Positions 8,829 through 17,801 of a stretch of DNA of 64,000 nucleotides are shown here, in pieces. The translations under genes were made by a program, and so were the position numbers. Numbering within the stretch: the first letter of the stretch is position 1; every line of letters begins with the position of its first letter. The notes beneath the pieces are model-generated. The model searched no databases. It worked only from the letters and a program-made list of their open reading frames with translations, and was not told the DNA's origin. Origin of the DNA: Streptomyces dengpaensis (GTDB taxonomy: Bacteria > Actinomycetota > Actinomycetes > Streptomycetales > Streptomycetaceae). The stretch is taken from the NCBI RefSeq assembly GCF_002946835.1, contig NZ_CP026652.1, forward strand, positions 2,542,001 through 2,606,000. Direction: 5' to 3'.

Positions 8829-9059
8829 TCAGCGATCCCCTTCGAGGAATCGACCCTCGTCAAGATCCTTGTTGAACCGCTCCAGACGCCTTGTCGCATC
8901 GGCGAGATCGTGCTTGGCCACGGCCGTAATGACCAGCAGCTTCCGGGTCAGCGCCATCCGTACGCCCTCCGGGACTTGCAGTGCGCGCACTCTTGCGTGC
9001 GCTTCCTTCAGTTGGGCCGCGACTGCCACGTAGAGCTCGAGTTGGCCGTCGTGTTCCAT
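8829..9059 (-). CDS. Small conserved hypothetical protein
   Basis: A 76-residue, mostly helical, charged protein (MEHDGQLELYVAVAAQLKEA...) ending LERFNKDLDEGRFLEGDR. It has no signal peptide or membrane segment. The ATG at 9059 is chosen because coding character begins there. No clear ribosome-binding site precedes it, so the transcript may be leaderless or the start may differ. It lies between hupS and leuD in the same direction. I do not recognise a named family. Confidence 0.65.
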   Translation of the reverse strand: MEHDGQLELYVAVAAQLKEAHARVRALQVPEGVRMALTRKLLVITAVAKHDLADATRRLERFNKDLDEGRFLEGDR

Positions 9060-9247
9060 GCACAGATTGTGCCATCTGGGGCGAGTTGTCGCCTGCGCAG
9101 GGGGCAACTGCCGCCCATGGAGGGGGTTCCGAGCGTCTCGGCGCAACGCGGGGCCAAGGCGCGCGTAACCAGGCAATTTCCTTTGTTACCAGGCCAGTTG
9201 GAGCCCTCCAAGGCGGCGCACCGAAGCCGTCCGAGGGCAGAAACGGC

Positions 9248-9279
9248 TGTACCCCCAACCGTCCACGATTGGGGGTACA
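9248..9279 (-). terminator. Hairpin downstream of leuD
   Basis: Perfect 11-bp arms TGTACCCCCAA and TTGGGGGTACA are separated by 10 bases, about 80 bases after the leuD stop. It has no T-run on the minus strand but is a likely Rho-independent-like stem. The rest of 9060-9359 holds no gene that I can support. Confidence 0.55.
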
Positions 9280-9359
9280 GAGGGTTTTACGTGGCTGAAA
9301 TCAGCCTTGCGCCAGCCACGAATCCAGTCCGTGCGCCGGCTGTGCGTGCGGCTCGCGCG

Positions 9360-9953
9360 TCAGACGTGGAGCGTCTTCGGCTTGTACGACGGCCGCTTGG
9401 CCTCGTACGCCGCGATGTCGCCTTCGTTCTGGAGGGTGATGGAGATGTCGTCGAGGCCGTTCAGCAGCCGCCAACGGGCGTTCTCATCGAGTTCGAAGGC
9501 GGCGGTGATGCCCTCGGCGCGCACCTCGCGGGCCTCAAGGTCGACCGTGATCTCGGCCTGCGGGTCCTGCTCGGTGATCTCCCACAGGGCGTCCACGATC
9601 TTCTGCTCCAGTACCACCGTGAGCAGGCCGTTCTTGAGCGAGTTGCCGCGGAAGATGTCCGCGAAGCGCGAGGAGATGACGGCCTTGAAGCCGTAGTTCT
9701 GCAGCGCCCAGACGGCGTGCTCGCGCGAGGAGCCGGTACCGAAGTCGGGTCCCGCGACCAGGACCGTGGCGCCCTTGCGCTCCGGCTGGTTGAGGACGAA
9801 GGACGTGTCCTTGCGCCAGGCCTCGAACAGCCCGTCCTCGAAGCCGTCCCTGGTCACCTTCTTGAGCCAGTGGGCGGGGATGATCTGGTCGGTGTCGACG
9901 TTGCCGCGGCGCAGCGGGACGGCCCGGCCGGTGTGCGTGGTGAATGCTTCCAT
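9360..9953 (-). CDS. leuD: 3-isopropylmalate dehydratase small subunit
   Basis: LeuD carries the swivel domain of isopropylmalate isomerase and works with LeuC to convert 2- to 3-isopropylmalate in leucine synthesis. Its 197 residues have the usual motifs: [21 protein letters not shown] near the N-terminus, [13 protein letters not shown] in the middle and [17 protein letters not shown]. Its ATG lies 6 bases after the leuC stop, so leuC-leuD form one operon. The likely regulator, ndgR, is divergent from leuC. Confidence 0.97.
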   Translation of the reverse strand: MEAFTTHTGRAVPLRRGNVDTDQIIPAHWLKKVTRDGFEDGLFEAWRKDTSFVLNQPERKGATVLVAGPDFGTGSSREHAVWALQNYGFKAVISSRFADIFRGNSLKNGLLTVVLEQKIVDALWEITEQDPQAEITVDLEAREVRAEGITAAFELDENARWRLLNGLDDISITLQNEGDIAAYEAKRPSYKPKTLHV

Positions 9954-9959
9954 GACTTC

Positions 9960-11384
9960 TCAGACTCCAGCGGGCGTACGGGCGTCGGACAGGTCGGCCG
10001 GAGAGGCGAGGTGGCCGAGCACGGCGGTGGCGGCGGCGACCTGCGGCGAGACCAGGTGCGTACGGCCGCCCTTGCCCTGCCTGCCCTCGAAGTTGCGGTT
10101 GGAGGTGGACGCGGAGCGCTCACCGGGGGCCAGCTGGTCGGGGTTCATGCCCAGACACATCGAGCAGCCCGCGTGCCGCCACTCGGCGCCGGCCTCCTTG
10201 AAGACCACGTCCAGCCCCTCGGAGACGGCCTGCAGACCGACCCGCGCGGAACCCGGAACGACCAGCATCCGTACGCCGTCGGCGACTTTGCGGCCCCCGA
10301 CGATCTCCGCGGCGGCACGCAGGTCCTCGATGCGGCCGTTGGTGCACGACCCTACGAAGACGGTGTCGACCTTGATGTCGCGCAGCGCCTGTCCGGCGGT
10401 CAACCCCATGTATTCCAGGGCCTTTTCGGCGGCCAGGCGCTCCGAAGCGTCCTCGTACGAAGCAGGGTCGGGGACGGACGCCGAAAGCGGCGCGCCCTGG
10501 CCGGGGTTGGTGCCCCAGGTGACGAACGGCGACAGGGAGGCGGCGTCGATGACGACCTCCGCGTCGAATTCCGCGTCGTCGTCGGACTTCAGGGTCTTCC
10601 AGTACGCGACCGCGGCGTCCCAGTCCTCGCCCTCGGGGGCGTGGGCACGGCCCTTCAGGTACGCGAAGGTGGTCTCGTCGGGGGCGATCATGCCCGCGCG
10701 GGCGCCGGCCTCGATCGACATGTTGCAGATGGTCATGCGGGCCTCCATCGAGAGCTTCTCGATGGCGGAGCCGCGGTACTCCAGGATGTAGCCCTGGCCG
10801 CCGCCCGTACCGATCTTGGCGATGATCGCCAGGATCAGGTCCTTGGCCGTGACGCCCTCGGGCAGTTCGCCGTCGACCGTGATGGCCATGGTCTTCGGTC
10901 GGGCCAGCGGCAGCGTCTGGGTGGCCAGCACATGCTCGACCTGCGAGGTGCCGATGCCGAACGCCAGCGCGCCGAAGGCACCGTGCGTGGAGGTGTGGGA
11001 GTCACCGCAGACCACGGTGGTGCCCGGCTGGGTCAGGCCCAGCTGCGGTCCCACCACGTGGACGACGCCCTGCTCGACGTCACCCAGCGAGTGCAGCCGT
11101 ACACCGAACTCGGCGCAGTTCTTGCGCAGCGTCTCCAGCTGGGCCCGGGAGACCGGGTCCGCGATGGGCTTGTCGATGTCGAGGGTCGGGGTGTTGTGAT
11201 CCTCGGTGGCGATGGTGAGGTCGAGGCGGCGCACCGGGCGCCCCGCCTGACGCAGACCGTCGAAGGCCTGCGGGCTGGTCACCTCGTGCAGCAGGTGCAG
11301 ATCGATGAAGAGGAGGTCGGGCTCGCCCTCGGCGCGCCGGACGACATGGTCGTCCCAGACCTTCTCCGCGAGTGTCCTACCCAT
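9960..11384 (-). CDS. leuC: 3-isopropylmalate dehydratase large subunit
   Basis: The [4Fe-4S] aconitase-family subunit of isopropylmalate isomerase. It has 474 residues from [15 protein letters not shown]. Cluster ligands are visible as VGSCTNGR and [11 protein letters not shown] (CxxC). [17 protein letters not shown] is the family signature. The ATG at 11384 has GGAGGGAAAG upstream. The gene is divergent from ndgR across a 191-base gap that carries an inverted repeat near ndgR. In other Streptomyces NdgR controls leuCD; the arrangement here suggests the same. Confidence 0.97.
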   Translation of the reverse strand: MGRTLAEKVWDDHVVRRAEGEPDLLFIDLHLLHEVTSPQAFDGLRQAGRPVRRLDLTIATEDHNTPTLDIDKPIADPVSRAQLETLRKNCAEFGVRLHSLGDVEQGVVHVVGPQLGLTQPGTTVVCGDSHTSTHGAFGALAFGIGTSQVEHVLATQTLPLARPKTMAITVDGELPEGVTAKDLILAIIAKIGTGGGQGYILEYRGSAIEKLSMEARMTICNMSIEAGARAGMIAPDETTFAYLKGRAHAPEGEDWDAAVAYWKTLKSDDDAEFDAEVVIDAASLSPFVTWGTNPGQGAPLSASVPDPASYEDASERLAAEKALEYMGLTAGQALRDIKVDTVFVGSCTNGRIEDLRAAAEIVGGRKVADGVRMLVVPGSARVGLQAVSEGLDVVFKEAGAEWRHAGCSMCLGMNPDQLAPGERSASTSNRNFEGRQGKGGRTHLVSPQVAAATAVLGHLASPADLSDARTPAGV

Positions 11385-11541
11385 CGCTTTCCCTCCGGCC
11401 GGCCTGTGCGGCGCCGGCCCAACTAGAGATTTCGGGGGCGGCGAACGTTCGTACCCCTCGTACCGGACGCGTGCCACCGGGCCCGTTGGTCGGCGGGCCG
11501 CTGTGTGTACAAGGGTGGCGCTTTCCACGGAAAATTGAACT

Positions 11542-11564
11542 TGCGTTTCACAGAGTGAGACGCG
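11542..11564. promoter_or_regulatory. Candidate NdgR (IclR) operator
   Basis: An inverted repeat TGCGTTTCAC-AGA-GTGAGACGCG (8 of 10 pairs) lies 11 bases before the ndgR start, in the leuC/ndgR divergent region. IclR-type regulators bind palindromes of this size, and NdgR is known to act on leuCD. That it binds this exact site is inferred. Confidence 0.5.
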
Positions 11565-11575
11565 AGTATCGTTGC

Positions 11576-12292
11576 ATGGACAACAGTAGCGGCGTCGGCG
11601 TTCTGGACAAGGCAGCCCTTGTCCTGAGCGCTCTGGAGTCCGGTCCGGCCACCCTCGCGGGCCTGGTCGCGGCGACCGGACTGGCACGACCCACGGCACA
11701 TCGCCTCGCCGTGGCACTCGAACACCACCGCATGGTGGCGCGCGACATGCAGGGCCGTTTCATTCTTGGCCCCCGCCTTGCCGAGCTGGCCGCGGCCGCG
11801 GGCGAGGACCGTCTCCTCGCGACGGCGGGCCCGGTGCTCACGCATCTGCGGGACGTCACGGGCGAGAGCGCGCAGCTCTACCGCCGCCAGGGCGACATGC
11901 GCATCTGCGTCGCCGCGGCCGAGCGCCTGTCCGGCCTTCGGGACACGGTCCCGGTCGGCTCGACGCTCACGATGAAGGCGGGCTCCTCCGCGCAGATCCT
12001 GATGGCCTGGGAAGAGCCGGAGCGCCTGCACCGCGGCCTCCAGGGCGCCCGCTTCACCGCCACAGCGCTCTCGGGCGTACGACGCCGGGGCTGGGCCCAG
12101 TCCATCGGCGAGCGCGAGCCGGGCGTCGCGTCCGTCTCCGCGCCCGTACGCGGCCCCTCCAACCGCGTGGTGGCCGCCGTATCCGTCTCCGGACCCATCG
12201 AGCGCCTGACGCGCCACCCGGGTCGTATGCACGCACAGGCGGTCATAGACGCCGCCGCCCGTCTCTCCGAGGCCCTGCGCCGCACGGGCTGA
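11576..12292 (+). CDS. ndgR: IclR-family regulator of leucine/amino-acid metabolism
   Basis: A 238-residue IclR protein ([20 protein letters not shown]...). The N-terminal winged helix-turn-helix ([19 protein letters not shown], about residues 30-50) is followed by the IclR effector domain ([20 protein letters not shown], then [21 protein letters not shown]). Length and position beside leuCD match NdgR/AreB of Streptomyces, which controls leucine and related pathways and affects antibiotic production. The ATG at 11576 is preferred over upstream in-frame codons because GC3 coding bias starts there. Confidence 0.93.
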   Translation: MDNSSGVGVLDKAALVLSALESGPATLAGLVAATGLARPTAHRLAVALEHHRMVARDMQGRFILGPRLAELAAAAGEDRLLATAGPVLTHLRDVTGESAQLYRRQGDMRICVAAAERLSGLRDTVPVGSTLTMKAGSSAQILMAWEEPERLHRGLQGARFTATALSGVRRRGWAQSIGEREPGVASVSAPVRGPSNRVVAAVSVSGPIERLTRHPGRMHAQAVIDAAARLSEALRRTG

Positions 12293-12464
12293 CCCGCACC
12301 GGGCGAGGCCGCCTCAACGCCACGGCGGGCCCTCCCCTGACGGAATCCGCACGAGACGCGTGTGCGGGGTGTGCCGGTCCCCCGCACCGGCCGGCTCTTG
12401 TCCTTGGACAGCTCCCGGATCATGCGCGGCATGGCGAGGAGCACCGGAACCCACTGGTGCACCG

Positions 12465-12944
12465 CTGAAGGCCGGGGTTCCGGTGGCCAGCATCCGGGAG
12501 GTCCTCGGGCACATCGACGACATCTCCCTCGGCCGTACGATCCGGCTCGGCGCAGCCCTGTGGGCGCTGCCGCAGCCACCCGCACCCGACGAACAGGACC
12601 CCTCCGTGCAGGCCGCGCGTGACGAGGTGGACCGGATGCTGCGGTCCCTGGGCTGGGAAACCGCACGGGAGTTGAGCACCATCTCCCCCACGCACCGCGC
12701 GCTGGTGTCGGCGGTGGCCACGCTGCTGCGGTTCGGCGGGCCCATCGATGCCGAACTGATGGAACCCTACGCGGAGTTGATGCACCAGGCGGCCGTCCGC
12801 GACCTGGACTTCGTGGAGACGCCGCCGTCCGAGGAGGAAATGGAGGCGGCGGTCGCGGCGGCGGTTCTCTTCGAGCCGGTCTTGAAGGCGCTGCACCGAC
12901 TGGCACAGGAGGAGGAGTCGGCGCGGCGGTACGGCATCGCGTGA
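12465..12944 (+). pseudogene. MerR-family regulator lacking its DNA-binding head
   Basis: The in-frame sequence begins mid-domain at LKAGVPVASIREVLGH, the end of a MerR winged helix. It continues into a typical actinobacterial MerR C-terminal region (LRSLGWETARELSTISPTHR, then PYAELMHQAAVRDLDFVE and LKALHRLAQEEESARRYG). The HTH half is missing. The upstream in-frame stretch (12360-12464) has poor GC3 and no MerR similarity. On the opposite strand at about 12314-12455 is a short GC3-biased fragment (LLAMPRMIRELSKDKSRPV) of unknown origin. A GTG at 12483 could still be translated to give 153 residues. Confidence 0.65.
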
Positions 12945-13003
12945 ACCCGGGGCCGGCGGCCCGGGAACATCGCGCGAACCCCGGGGCCCGCGGCCCGGGA
13001 ACG
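12940..13003. repeat. About 33-bp direct duplication before the tRNA cluster
   Basis: Two near-identical copies of CGYGAACCCCGGGGCC(C)GCGGCCCGGGAAC lie end to end (about 12940-12970 and 12972-13003). They start in the last codons of the MerR fragment. Confidence 0.6.
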
Positions 13004-13009
13004 CCGATA

Positions 13010-13031
13010 GGCCCCCACCGAAGTGGAGGCC
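13010..13031 (-). terminator. Terminator of the Gln/Glu tRNA cluster
   Basis: A 9-bp stem (GGCCTCCAC / GTGGGGGCC on the minus strand) with a stable TTCG tetraloop lies 13 bases past the last tRNA. Confidence 0.7.
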
Positions 13032-13043
13032 CATCGGACTACG

Positions 13044-13116
13044 TACCCCCGACCGGATTCGAACCGGCGCTACCGCCTTGAGAGGGCGGCGTGCTAGGCC
13101 GCTACACAACGGGGGC
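13044..13116 (-). tRNA. tRNA-Glu (CTC)
   Basis: A 73-base cloverleaf: acceptor GCCCCCG / CGGGGGT with discriminator A, anticodon loop CTCTCAA giving CTC, and T-loop GGTTCGAATCC. CCA is not encoded. It is identical in sequence to the copy at 13238-13310. Confidence 0.97.
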
Positions 13117-13144
13117 GTGGATCTTACGTTTCCGCAGATCCGAG

Positions 13145-13216
13145 CTGGTCTACCAGGACTCGAACCTAGACTAACTGAACCAGAATCAGTCGTGCTGCCA
13201 ATTACACCATAGACCA
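13145..13216 (-). tRNA. tRNA-Gln (CTG)
   Basis: A 72-base tRNA: acceptor TGGTCTA / TAGACCA with discriminator G, anticodon loop TTCTGGT giving CTG. It differs from the second Gln copy by a compensated acceptor base pair (T-A here, C-G there). CCA is not encoded. Confidence 0.97.
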
Positions 13217-13237
13217 ATGTGGTTTAGACCAACTGCG

Positions 13238-13310
13238 TACCCCCGACCGGATTCGAACCGGCGCTACCGCCTTGAGAGGGCGGCGTGCTAGGCCGCTACA
13301 CAACGGGGGC
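13238..13310 (-). tRNA. tRNA-Glu (CTC)
   Basis: A 73-base cloverleaf with anticodon loop CTCTCAA (CTC), identical to the copy at 13044-13116. It sits between a Gln and another Glu tRNA gene in the same cluster. Confidence 0.97.
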
Positions 13311-13372
13311 CCTAGCGATCCTGCATGAGAGTCAGCGGGTGCGACCCGGACTGTCTCCCTGGGAAGGATCTG

Positions 13373-13445
13373 TACCCCCGACCGGATTCGAACCGGCGCT
13401 ACTGCCTTGAGAGGGCAGCGTGCTAGGCCGCTACACAACGGGGGC
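13373..13445 (-). tRNA. tRNA-Glu (CTC), anticodon-stem variant
   Basis: A 73-base tRNA-Glu with the same anticodon CTC. One anticodon-stem pair is changed on both sides (CTGCC / GGCAG instead of CCGCC / GGCGG), so pairing is kept. Confidence 0.97.
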
Positions 13446-13487
13446 TTTGCGGAGTAGATCTCCGCGTGTGCAGATGAGCTCTGCGAG

Positions 13488-13559
13488 CTGGCCTACCAGG
13501 ACTCGAACCTAGACTAACTGAACCAGAATCAGTCGTGCTGCCAATTACACCATAGGCCA
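13488..13559 (-). tRNA. tRNA-Gln (CTG), acceptor-stem variant
   Basis: A 72-base tRNA with acceptor TGGCCTA / TAGGCCA and anticodon CTG. It is the promoter-proximal member of the five-gene cluster (order Gln-Glu-Glu-Gln-Glu). Confidence 0.97.
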
Positions 13560-13649
13560 CTGAAACGCAACCCCCCGTGGGGATCTTGTTTTAGGTTGCG
13601 CCTCCGAGCCCCGGCCTTTCGGCCCGCTCTCGGCGGCGCAGGAAGAACA

Positions 13650-14396
13650 TTACCCGAAGGTGGACGGCGCTCCAAAACGGGTATCCGCGCCGAGGATCGC
13701 GGGGAGTTCGGCCAGCGAGCCGATCCGGCGCGGGCCTGACGGTCCGGTGCCGCTGCCGATGCCGGTGCCGGTGTGGGCGCCGCCGCGGTCGATCCAGACG
13801 GAGAGCAGCCCCGCGTCGGCGGCGCCGCGTCCGTCGATCTCCGGGTGGTCGCCGACGTACGCGACCTGCCGCGAAGGCAGGCCGAGGGCCTCGCAGGCGG
13901 CGTGGAAGGCTTCCGCCGCGGGCTTGGAGACGCCGAGCTCGGCCGCGCACAGGACCGCTTCGAAGCGGTCGCGCACGCCGAGGACGCGGAGCTTGCGGTC
14001 CTGGTTGTGGAGGCTGGAGTTGGAGAGGATCCCGTGCCGGTGGCTGACGGCGAGGGTGTCCAGGACGGGCAGTACGTCCGGGAACAGGGCCCAGGACGCC
14101 TCGTAGTGCCCGGCGTACCGCTGGAACCAGGCGTCGGCCGCCGCATCGCTCAGCGGTTCCTCCAGGAACGCCCTGACCCGGTCCCGGCGCTGGCCCTCCC
14201 AGTCCGACTCCCCCGCGGAGAACCTCGCCCACTGCGCGTCGGTGACCTCCCGCCAGCGCGCGAGAGCCTCCTCGACGGAGTCGTACGCCTCCAGGAGGCC
14301 CTCGGCCGCCAGGTGTACGCGCATCCCCGCCCGGTCAGCGGCCGTGTAGTCGAAGATCGTGTCGTCGATGTCCCAGACCACGGCGCGAATGCTCAT
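13650..14396 (-). CDS. HAD-superfamily hydrolase
   Basis: A 248-residue haloacid-dehalogenase-like phosphatase. Motif I is VVWDIDDTIFDY (DxD nucleophile pair), motif II is GILSNSS, motif III is the Lys in GVSKPAAEAF, and motif IV is VGDHPEIDGRGAADAG. A helical cap lies between motifs I and II. The substrate cannot be predicted; members dephosphorylate small metabolites. The ATG at 14396 (MSIRAVVWD) fits the family start. It is transcribed in the same direction as the tRNA cluster and the DUF4241 gene. Confidence 0.92.
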   Translation of the reverse strand: MSIRAVVWDIDDTIFDYTAADRAGMRVHLAAEGLLEAYDSVEEALARWREVTDAQWARFSAGESDWEGQRRDRVRAFLEEPLSDAAADAWFQRYAGHYEASWALFPDVLPVLDTLAVSHRHGILSNSSLHNQDRKLRVLGVRDRFEAVLCAAELGVSKPAAEAFHAACEALGLPSRQVAYVGDHPEIDGRGAADAGLLSVWIDRGGAHTGTGIGSGTGPSGPRRIGSLAELPAILGADTRFGAPSTFG

Positions 14397-14446
14397 GATC
14401 CGACGGTAACGCGGTCTCCAGGAGCGCGTCGGCGGATTGACGGTTG

Positions 14447-15121
14447 TCAGGCCGGGTCGTCGGACGGGTCCGGGGCGACGAAGAAGTCCGTGACGAAGCA
14501 GGTGACCTCGCCGGACGCCGTGCGGCCGATCCACGTCGGGTAGGCGCCGTCGCCCCAGCCCGAGCTGAAAGCGACCAGGTTGTGCCCGGTGTCCGGGGCG
14601 GTGACGAGGTGCGGGCCGGGCGCCCACGCGCTGTTCTCGAAGGCGTCCCACAGCGGCCCTTCGTCGCCCTCGCACTCGGGGAAGGAGGCGTCGGCGGCCG
14701 CGTCGTAGAAAGCGCCGGTGCCGGCGTCGACCCCGTAGCCGTAGAACTCGTCGTCGCCGAGCTCGGCGAGGTCCTGGCCGGGCTGGACGGCGAGCTCCCA
14801 GGTGGCGGTGGGCGCGTCGCGTATGACGAGGCGGGCGGCGGCCACGCGCAGGTGGGGATCGCCGGACGGGGCCTCGCCGGGCCGGGTGAGGGTCGCCACG
14901 GCCGCCTCGACGCGGTAGCGGCCGGGCTCCACGGCGACCGTGAAGGGCTCGTTGTCCCCCCGGCCCAGGCAGACGAACGGGTCGCAGGCCACGACGTGGC
15001 CGGTGGGCAGCCACAGCTCGCCGCCGTCCGCGACATGGATCACGCCGGTATCTCCGGACTCGTACGTGAACGTGCTTCCGGGCGTGAACAGCCAGGCGTA
15101 GTCACGAGCGGTCATCGGCAT
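14447..15121 (-). CDS. DUF4241 domain protein
   Basis: A 224-residue cytosolic protein with the DUF4241 pattern: LPTGHVVACDPFVCLG near the N-terminus, then EPGRYRVEAAVAT, a middle segment RLVIRDAPTATWELAV, GYGVDAGTGAFYD, and a C-terminal APDTGHNLVAFSSGWGDGAYPT. There is no signal peptide. The family has no established biochemical role; some members are linked to immunity-like or repeat loci, but nothing here supports that. The start is ATG at 15121 or six bases later. Confidence 0.87.
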   Translation of the reverse strand: MPMTARDYAWLFTPGSTFTYESGDTGVIHVADGGELWLPTGHVVACDPFVCLGRGDNEPFTVAVEPGRYRVEAAVATLTRPGEAPSGDPHLRVAAARLVIRDAPTATWELAVQPGQDLAELGDDEFYGYGVDAGTGAFYDAAADASFPECEGDEGPLWDAFENSAWAPGPHLVTAPDTGHNLVAFSSGWGDGAYPTWIGRTASGEVTCFVTDFFVAPDPSDDPA

Positions 15122-15189
15122 GAGAGGGCGCCTTTCCGGGACGATCTTCAGTCGTCCCGGAACAGTACCCCCGGCGCTGACAACGCCGA

Positions 15190-15220
15190 AGGGGCGGCAG
15201 CCGTCGTGGCTGCCGCCCCT
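15190..15220 (-). terminator. gltX terminator hairpin
   Basis: A perfect 13-bp stem (AGGGGCGGCAGCC / GGCTGCCGCCCCT) with a 5-base loop lies about 38 bases after the gltX stop and just upstream of the DUF4241 gene. Confidence 0.65.
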
Positions 15221-15257
15221 CACGCGCGCGTGCCTTGCACGCTCACGCGTGCGTGCG

Positions 15258-16733
15258 TTACGCGCTCAGCTTCGCCAGCGCCGCGTCGATGCGGGCCAGC
15301 GTCTTCTCCTTGCCCAGGATCTCCAGGGACTCGAAGAGAGGCAGGCCGACGGTGCGGCCGGTGACGGCGACGCGGACCGGGGCCTGGGCCTTGCCGAGCT
15401 TGAGGCCGTGCTCCTCGCCGGCGGCCAGGACGGCCTCCTTGAGGGACTCGGGCGAGGACCAGTCGGCGGTGTCCAGCTTCTCGCGGGCCGTACCGAGCAA
15501 CGCGTCGGAGCCCTCCTTCATCGCCTTCGTCCAGGAGGCCTCGTCGAAGACCGGCTCCGGCAGGAACAGGAAGTCGACGTTGTCCGTGATCTCGGAGAGG
15601 ACCTTGAGGCGGGACTGGGCGTGCGGGGCGATCGCCTGCCACTTGGTCTCGTCGAAGTCCTCGGGCGCCCACGGGGCGAAGGGGGCCCGCAGCCAGGGAG
15701 CGCACCGCTCGGTGAAGTCCTTCACGTCGAGCAGGCGGATGTGGTCGGCGTTGATGGCTTCGCACTTCTTCAGATCGAAGCGGGCCGGGTTGGGGTTCAC
15801 GTCCACGACGTCGAAGGCGGCGATCATCTCGTCGATGCTGAAGATGTCGCGGTCCGCCGAGAGCGACCAGCCAAGGAGGGAGAGGTAGTTCAGCAGGCCT
15901 TCGGGGAGGAAACCGCGCTCCCTGTAGAGGTTCAGCGAGGACTGCGGGTCGCGCTTGGAGAGCTTCTTGTTGCCCTCGCCCATCACGTACGGGAGGTGGC
16001 CGAAAGCCGGGATCTCCTTGGCGATGCCCAGGTCGATCAGCGCCTTGTAGAGGGCGATCTGGCGCGGGGTGGAGGAGAGCAGGTCCTCGCCGCGCAGGAC
16101 GTGGGTGATCTCCATCAGGGCGTCGTCGACCGGGTTCACCAGGGTGTAGAGCGGCGCGCCGTTCGCCCGGATGATGCCGTAGTCCGGCACGTTCTCCGGG
16201 AGGTAGGAGATCTCGCCGCGGACCAGGTCCGTGAAGGTGATCGTCTCGTCGGGCATGCGGAAGCGGACGATCGGGGTCCGCCCCTCGGCCTCGTACGCGG
16301 CCTTATGCTCGGCGGTCAGGTCGCGGCAGTGGCCGTCGTACCCGGAGGGCTTGCCGGCGGCGCGGGCGGCCTCGCGGCGGAGGTCCAGCTCCTCCGTCGA
16401 GCAATAGCAGTAGTACGCGTGGCCCGCGTCCAGGAGCTTCTGCGCGACGTCCTTGTAGATGTCCATGCGCTGCGACTGACGGTACGGCGCGTGGGGGCCG
16501 CCGATCTCCGGGCCCTCGTCCCAGTCGAAGCCCAGCCAGCGCATGGCGTCGAGCAGCTGGTTGTACGACTCCTCGGAGTCACGGGCCGCGTCGGTGTCCT
16601 CGATGCGGAAGACCAGGGTGCCTTCGTTGTGCCGGGCGAACGCCCAGTTGAACAGGGCGGTGCGGACCAGGCCCACGTGGGGGTTGCCGGTCGGGGAGGG
16701 ACAGAAACGTACGCGGACGTTCGCGTTAGCCAC
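15258..16733 (-). CDS. gltX: Glutamate--tRNA ligase
   Basis: A class I synthetase of 491 residues that charges tRNA-Glu. The HIGH equivalent is [11 protein letters not shown], the KMSKS equivalent is KLSKR, and a CYC...HC pair (about residues 107-136) resembles the zinc-binding knuckle of bacterial GluRS. Actinobacteria generally lack GlnRS and let GluRS mischarge tRNA-Gln for GatCAB, so this enzyme probably acts on both tRNAs encoded just downstream. The GTG start overlaps the stop of the FAH-family gene by 8 bases, which implies coupled translation. Confidence 0.96.
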   Translation of the reverse strand: MANANVRVRFCPSPTGNPHVGLVRTALFNWAFARHNEGTLVFRIEDTDAARDSEESYNQLLDAMRWLGFDWDEGPEIGGPHAPYRQSQRMDIYKDVAQKLLDAGHAYYCYCSTEELDLRREAARAAGKPSGYDGHCRDLTAEHKAAYEAEGRTPIVRFRMPDETITFTDLVRGEISYLPENVPDYGIIRANGAPLYTLVNPVDDALMEITHVLRGEDLLSSTPRQIALYKALIDLGIAKEIPAFGHLPYVMGEGNKKLSKRDPQSSLNLYRERGFLPEGLLNYLSLLGWSLSADRDIFSIDEMIAAFDVVDVNPNPARFDLKKCEAINADHIRLLDVKDFTERCAPWLRAPFAPWAPEDFDETKWQAIAPHAQSRLKVLSEITDNVDFLFLPEPVFDEASWTKAMKEGSDALLGTAREKLDTADWSSPESLKEAVLAAGEEHGLKLGKAQAPVRVAVTGRTVGLPLFESLEILGKEKTLARIDAALAKLSA

Positions 16734-17502
16734 GCTTGATCACCTTGTTGGTGAGAGTGCCGATGCCTTCGATGGTGACGGCGACCTCGTCGCCGACGTT
16801 CAGGGGGCCGACCCCAGCCGGGGTGCCCGTGAGGATCACGTCGCCGGGGAGCAGCGTCATGGCCTCGGTGATGTTGACGATCAGATCCTCGATGGGGTGG
16901 ACCATCTCGCTGGTGCGGCCGAGCTGGCGCTGCTGGCCGTTGACCGTGCACTGGATGGTGAGGTCAGCGGCGTCCAGATCCGTCTCCACCCAGGGGCCGA
17001 GCGGGCAGGCGCTGTCGAAGCCCTTGGCCCGCGCCCACTGCTTCTCACGCTGCTGGACATCGCGCGCGGTGATGTCGTTGGCGCAGGTGTAGCCGAGGAT
17101 GACGTCCTTGACGCGCTCGCGCGGGACCTCGCGGCACAAGCGGCCGATCACCACGGCCAGCTCGGCCTCGTAGTGCAGCTCGTTCGTGAAGGAGGGGTAC
17201 TGGATCTCGTCGCCGGAGCCGATCACGGAGGTCGACGGCTTGAAGAAGGCGAACGGGGCCTCGGGCACCTCGTTGCCGAGCTCCTTCGCGTGCTCCGCGT
17301 AGTTGCGGCCGAAGGCCACGACCTTGTTCGGGAGCACGGGCGGCAGCAGCCGGACCTTGCTCAGCGGGACCTTCGTACCGGAGAGCTCGAATTCCGCGAA
17401 CGGGATGCCCTTGATGATGTCGAGGACGAGCTCGTCCGGCTTGTCGCCCTCGACCGCGCCGAAAGCGACATTACCGTCGATGGAGAACCTGGCGATGCGC
17501 AC
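16726..17502 (-). CDS. Fumarylacetoacetate hydrolase (FAH) family protein
   Basis: A 258-residue protein of the FAH superfamily (acylpyruvase/HpcE-like). Metal-binding acidic residues are visible in [12 protein letters not shown] and [29 protein letters not shown] and the C-terminal [18 protein letters not shown] are also typical. Members hydrolyse or decarboxylate 1,3-dicarbonyl acids such as acylpyruvates or oxaloacetate; which one applies here is not predictable. It is coupled to gltX by an 8-base overlap. It may be damage-control metabolism rather than catabolism. Confidence 0.9.
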   Translation of the reverse strand: MRIARFSIDGNVAFGAVEGDKPDELVLDIIKGIPFAEFELSGTKVPLSKVRLLPPVLPNKVVAFGRNYAEHAKELGNEVPEAPFAFFKPSTSVIGSGDEIQYPSFTNELHYEAELAVVIGRLCREVPRERVKDVILGYTCANDITARDVQQREKQWARAKGFDSACPLGPWVETDLDAADLTIQCTVNGQQRQLGRTSEMVHPIEDLIVNITEAMTLLPGDVILTGTPAGVGPLNVGDEVAVTIEGIGTLTNKVIKRG

Positions 17503-17612
17503 GGGAACCTCGCGCCCCTCACTGAGCTGACTGGAGTCTGACGCTCCAGGCTAGCGCGGCAAAGGGTACGAGCTTCGCGTATATACGCCCGCCACGGTGA
17601 GCGAGACCGTGC

Positions 17613-17801
17613 TCACTCCGCGACGGTGACCGCGGCCGGGGCCTCCATCAGGATGGTCCGCCGCGGGTTGGCGGTCTGGGCGGGAAGGTCGACCGAGTGC
17701 TCCGGCTGCTCCGGCGTCTCCAGCGCGTCGGCGTCTTCGAGGTGCGCCAGCGTGGTGCGTCGCGGATTGGCTATGTTGCGGAACATCATCGTCGTCTTCA
17801 C
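17613..17801 (-). CDS. 62-residue protein with duplicated ANPRRT motif
   Basis: Starts MKTTMMFRNIANPRRTTLAH (GTG; an ATG four codons later is the alternative start). The motif ANPRRT occurs at residues 11-16 and again at 44-49, each followed by a short hydrophobic (TTL / ILM). An acidic middle lies between (LEDADALETPEQPEHSVDLP). There are no cysteines, no membrane segment and no Sec signal. Codon use is normal, which supports real coding. It precedes the FAH-gltX unit by 110 bases in the same direction and faces cvn1. I do not recognise the family; the duplication could mark a modified or protein-binding peptide. Confidence 0.7.
   Translation of the reverse strand: MKTTMMFRNIANPRRTTLAHLEDADALETPEQPEHSVDLPAQTANPRRTILMEAPAAVTVAE

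Noticed and set aside
13044-13559. tRNA cluster as a phage attachment site
   Set aside because: I see no integrase, no partial tRNA copy and no mobile genes nearby.
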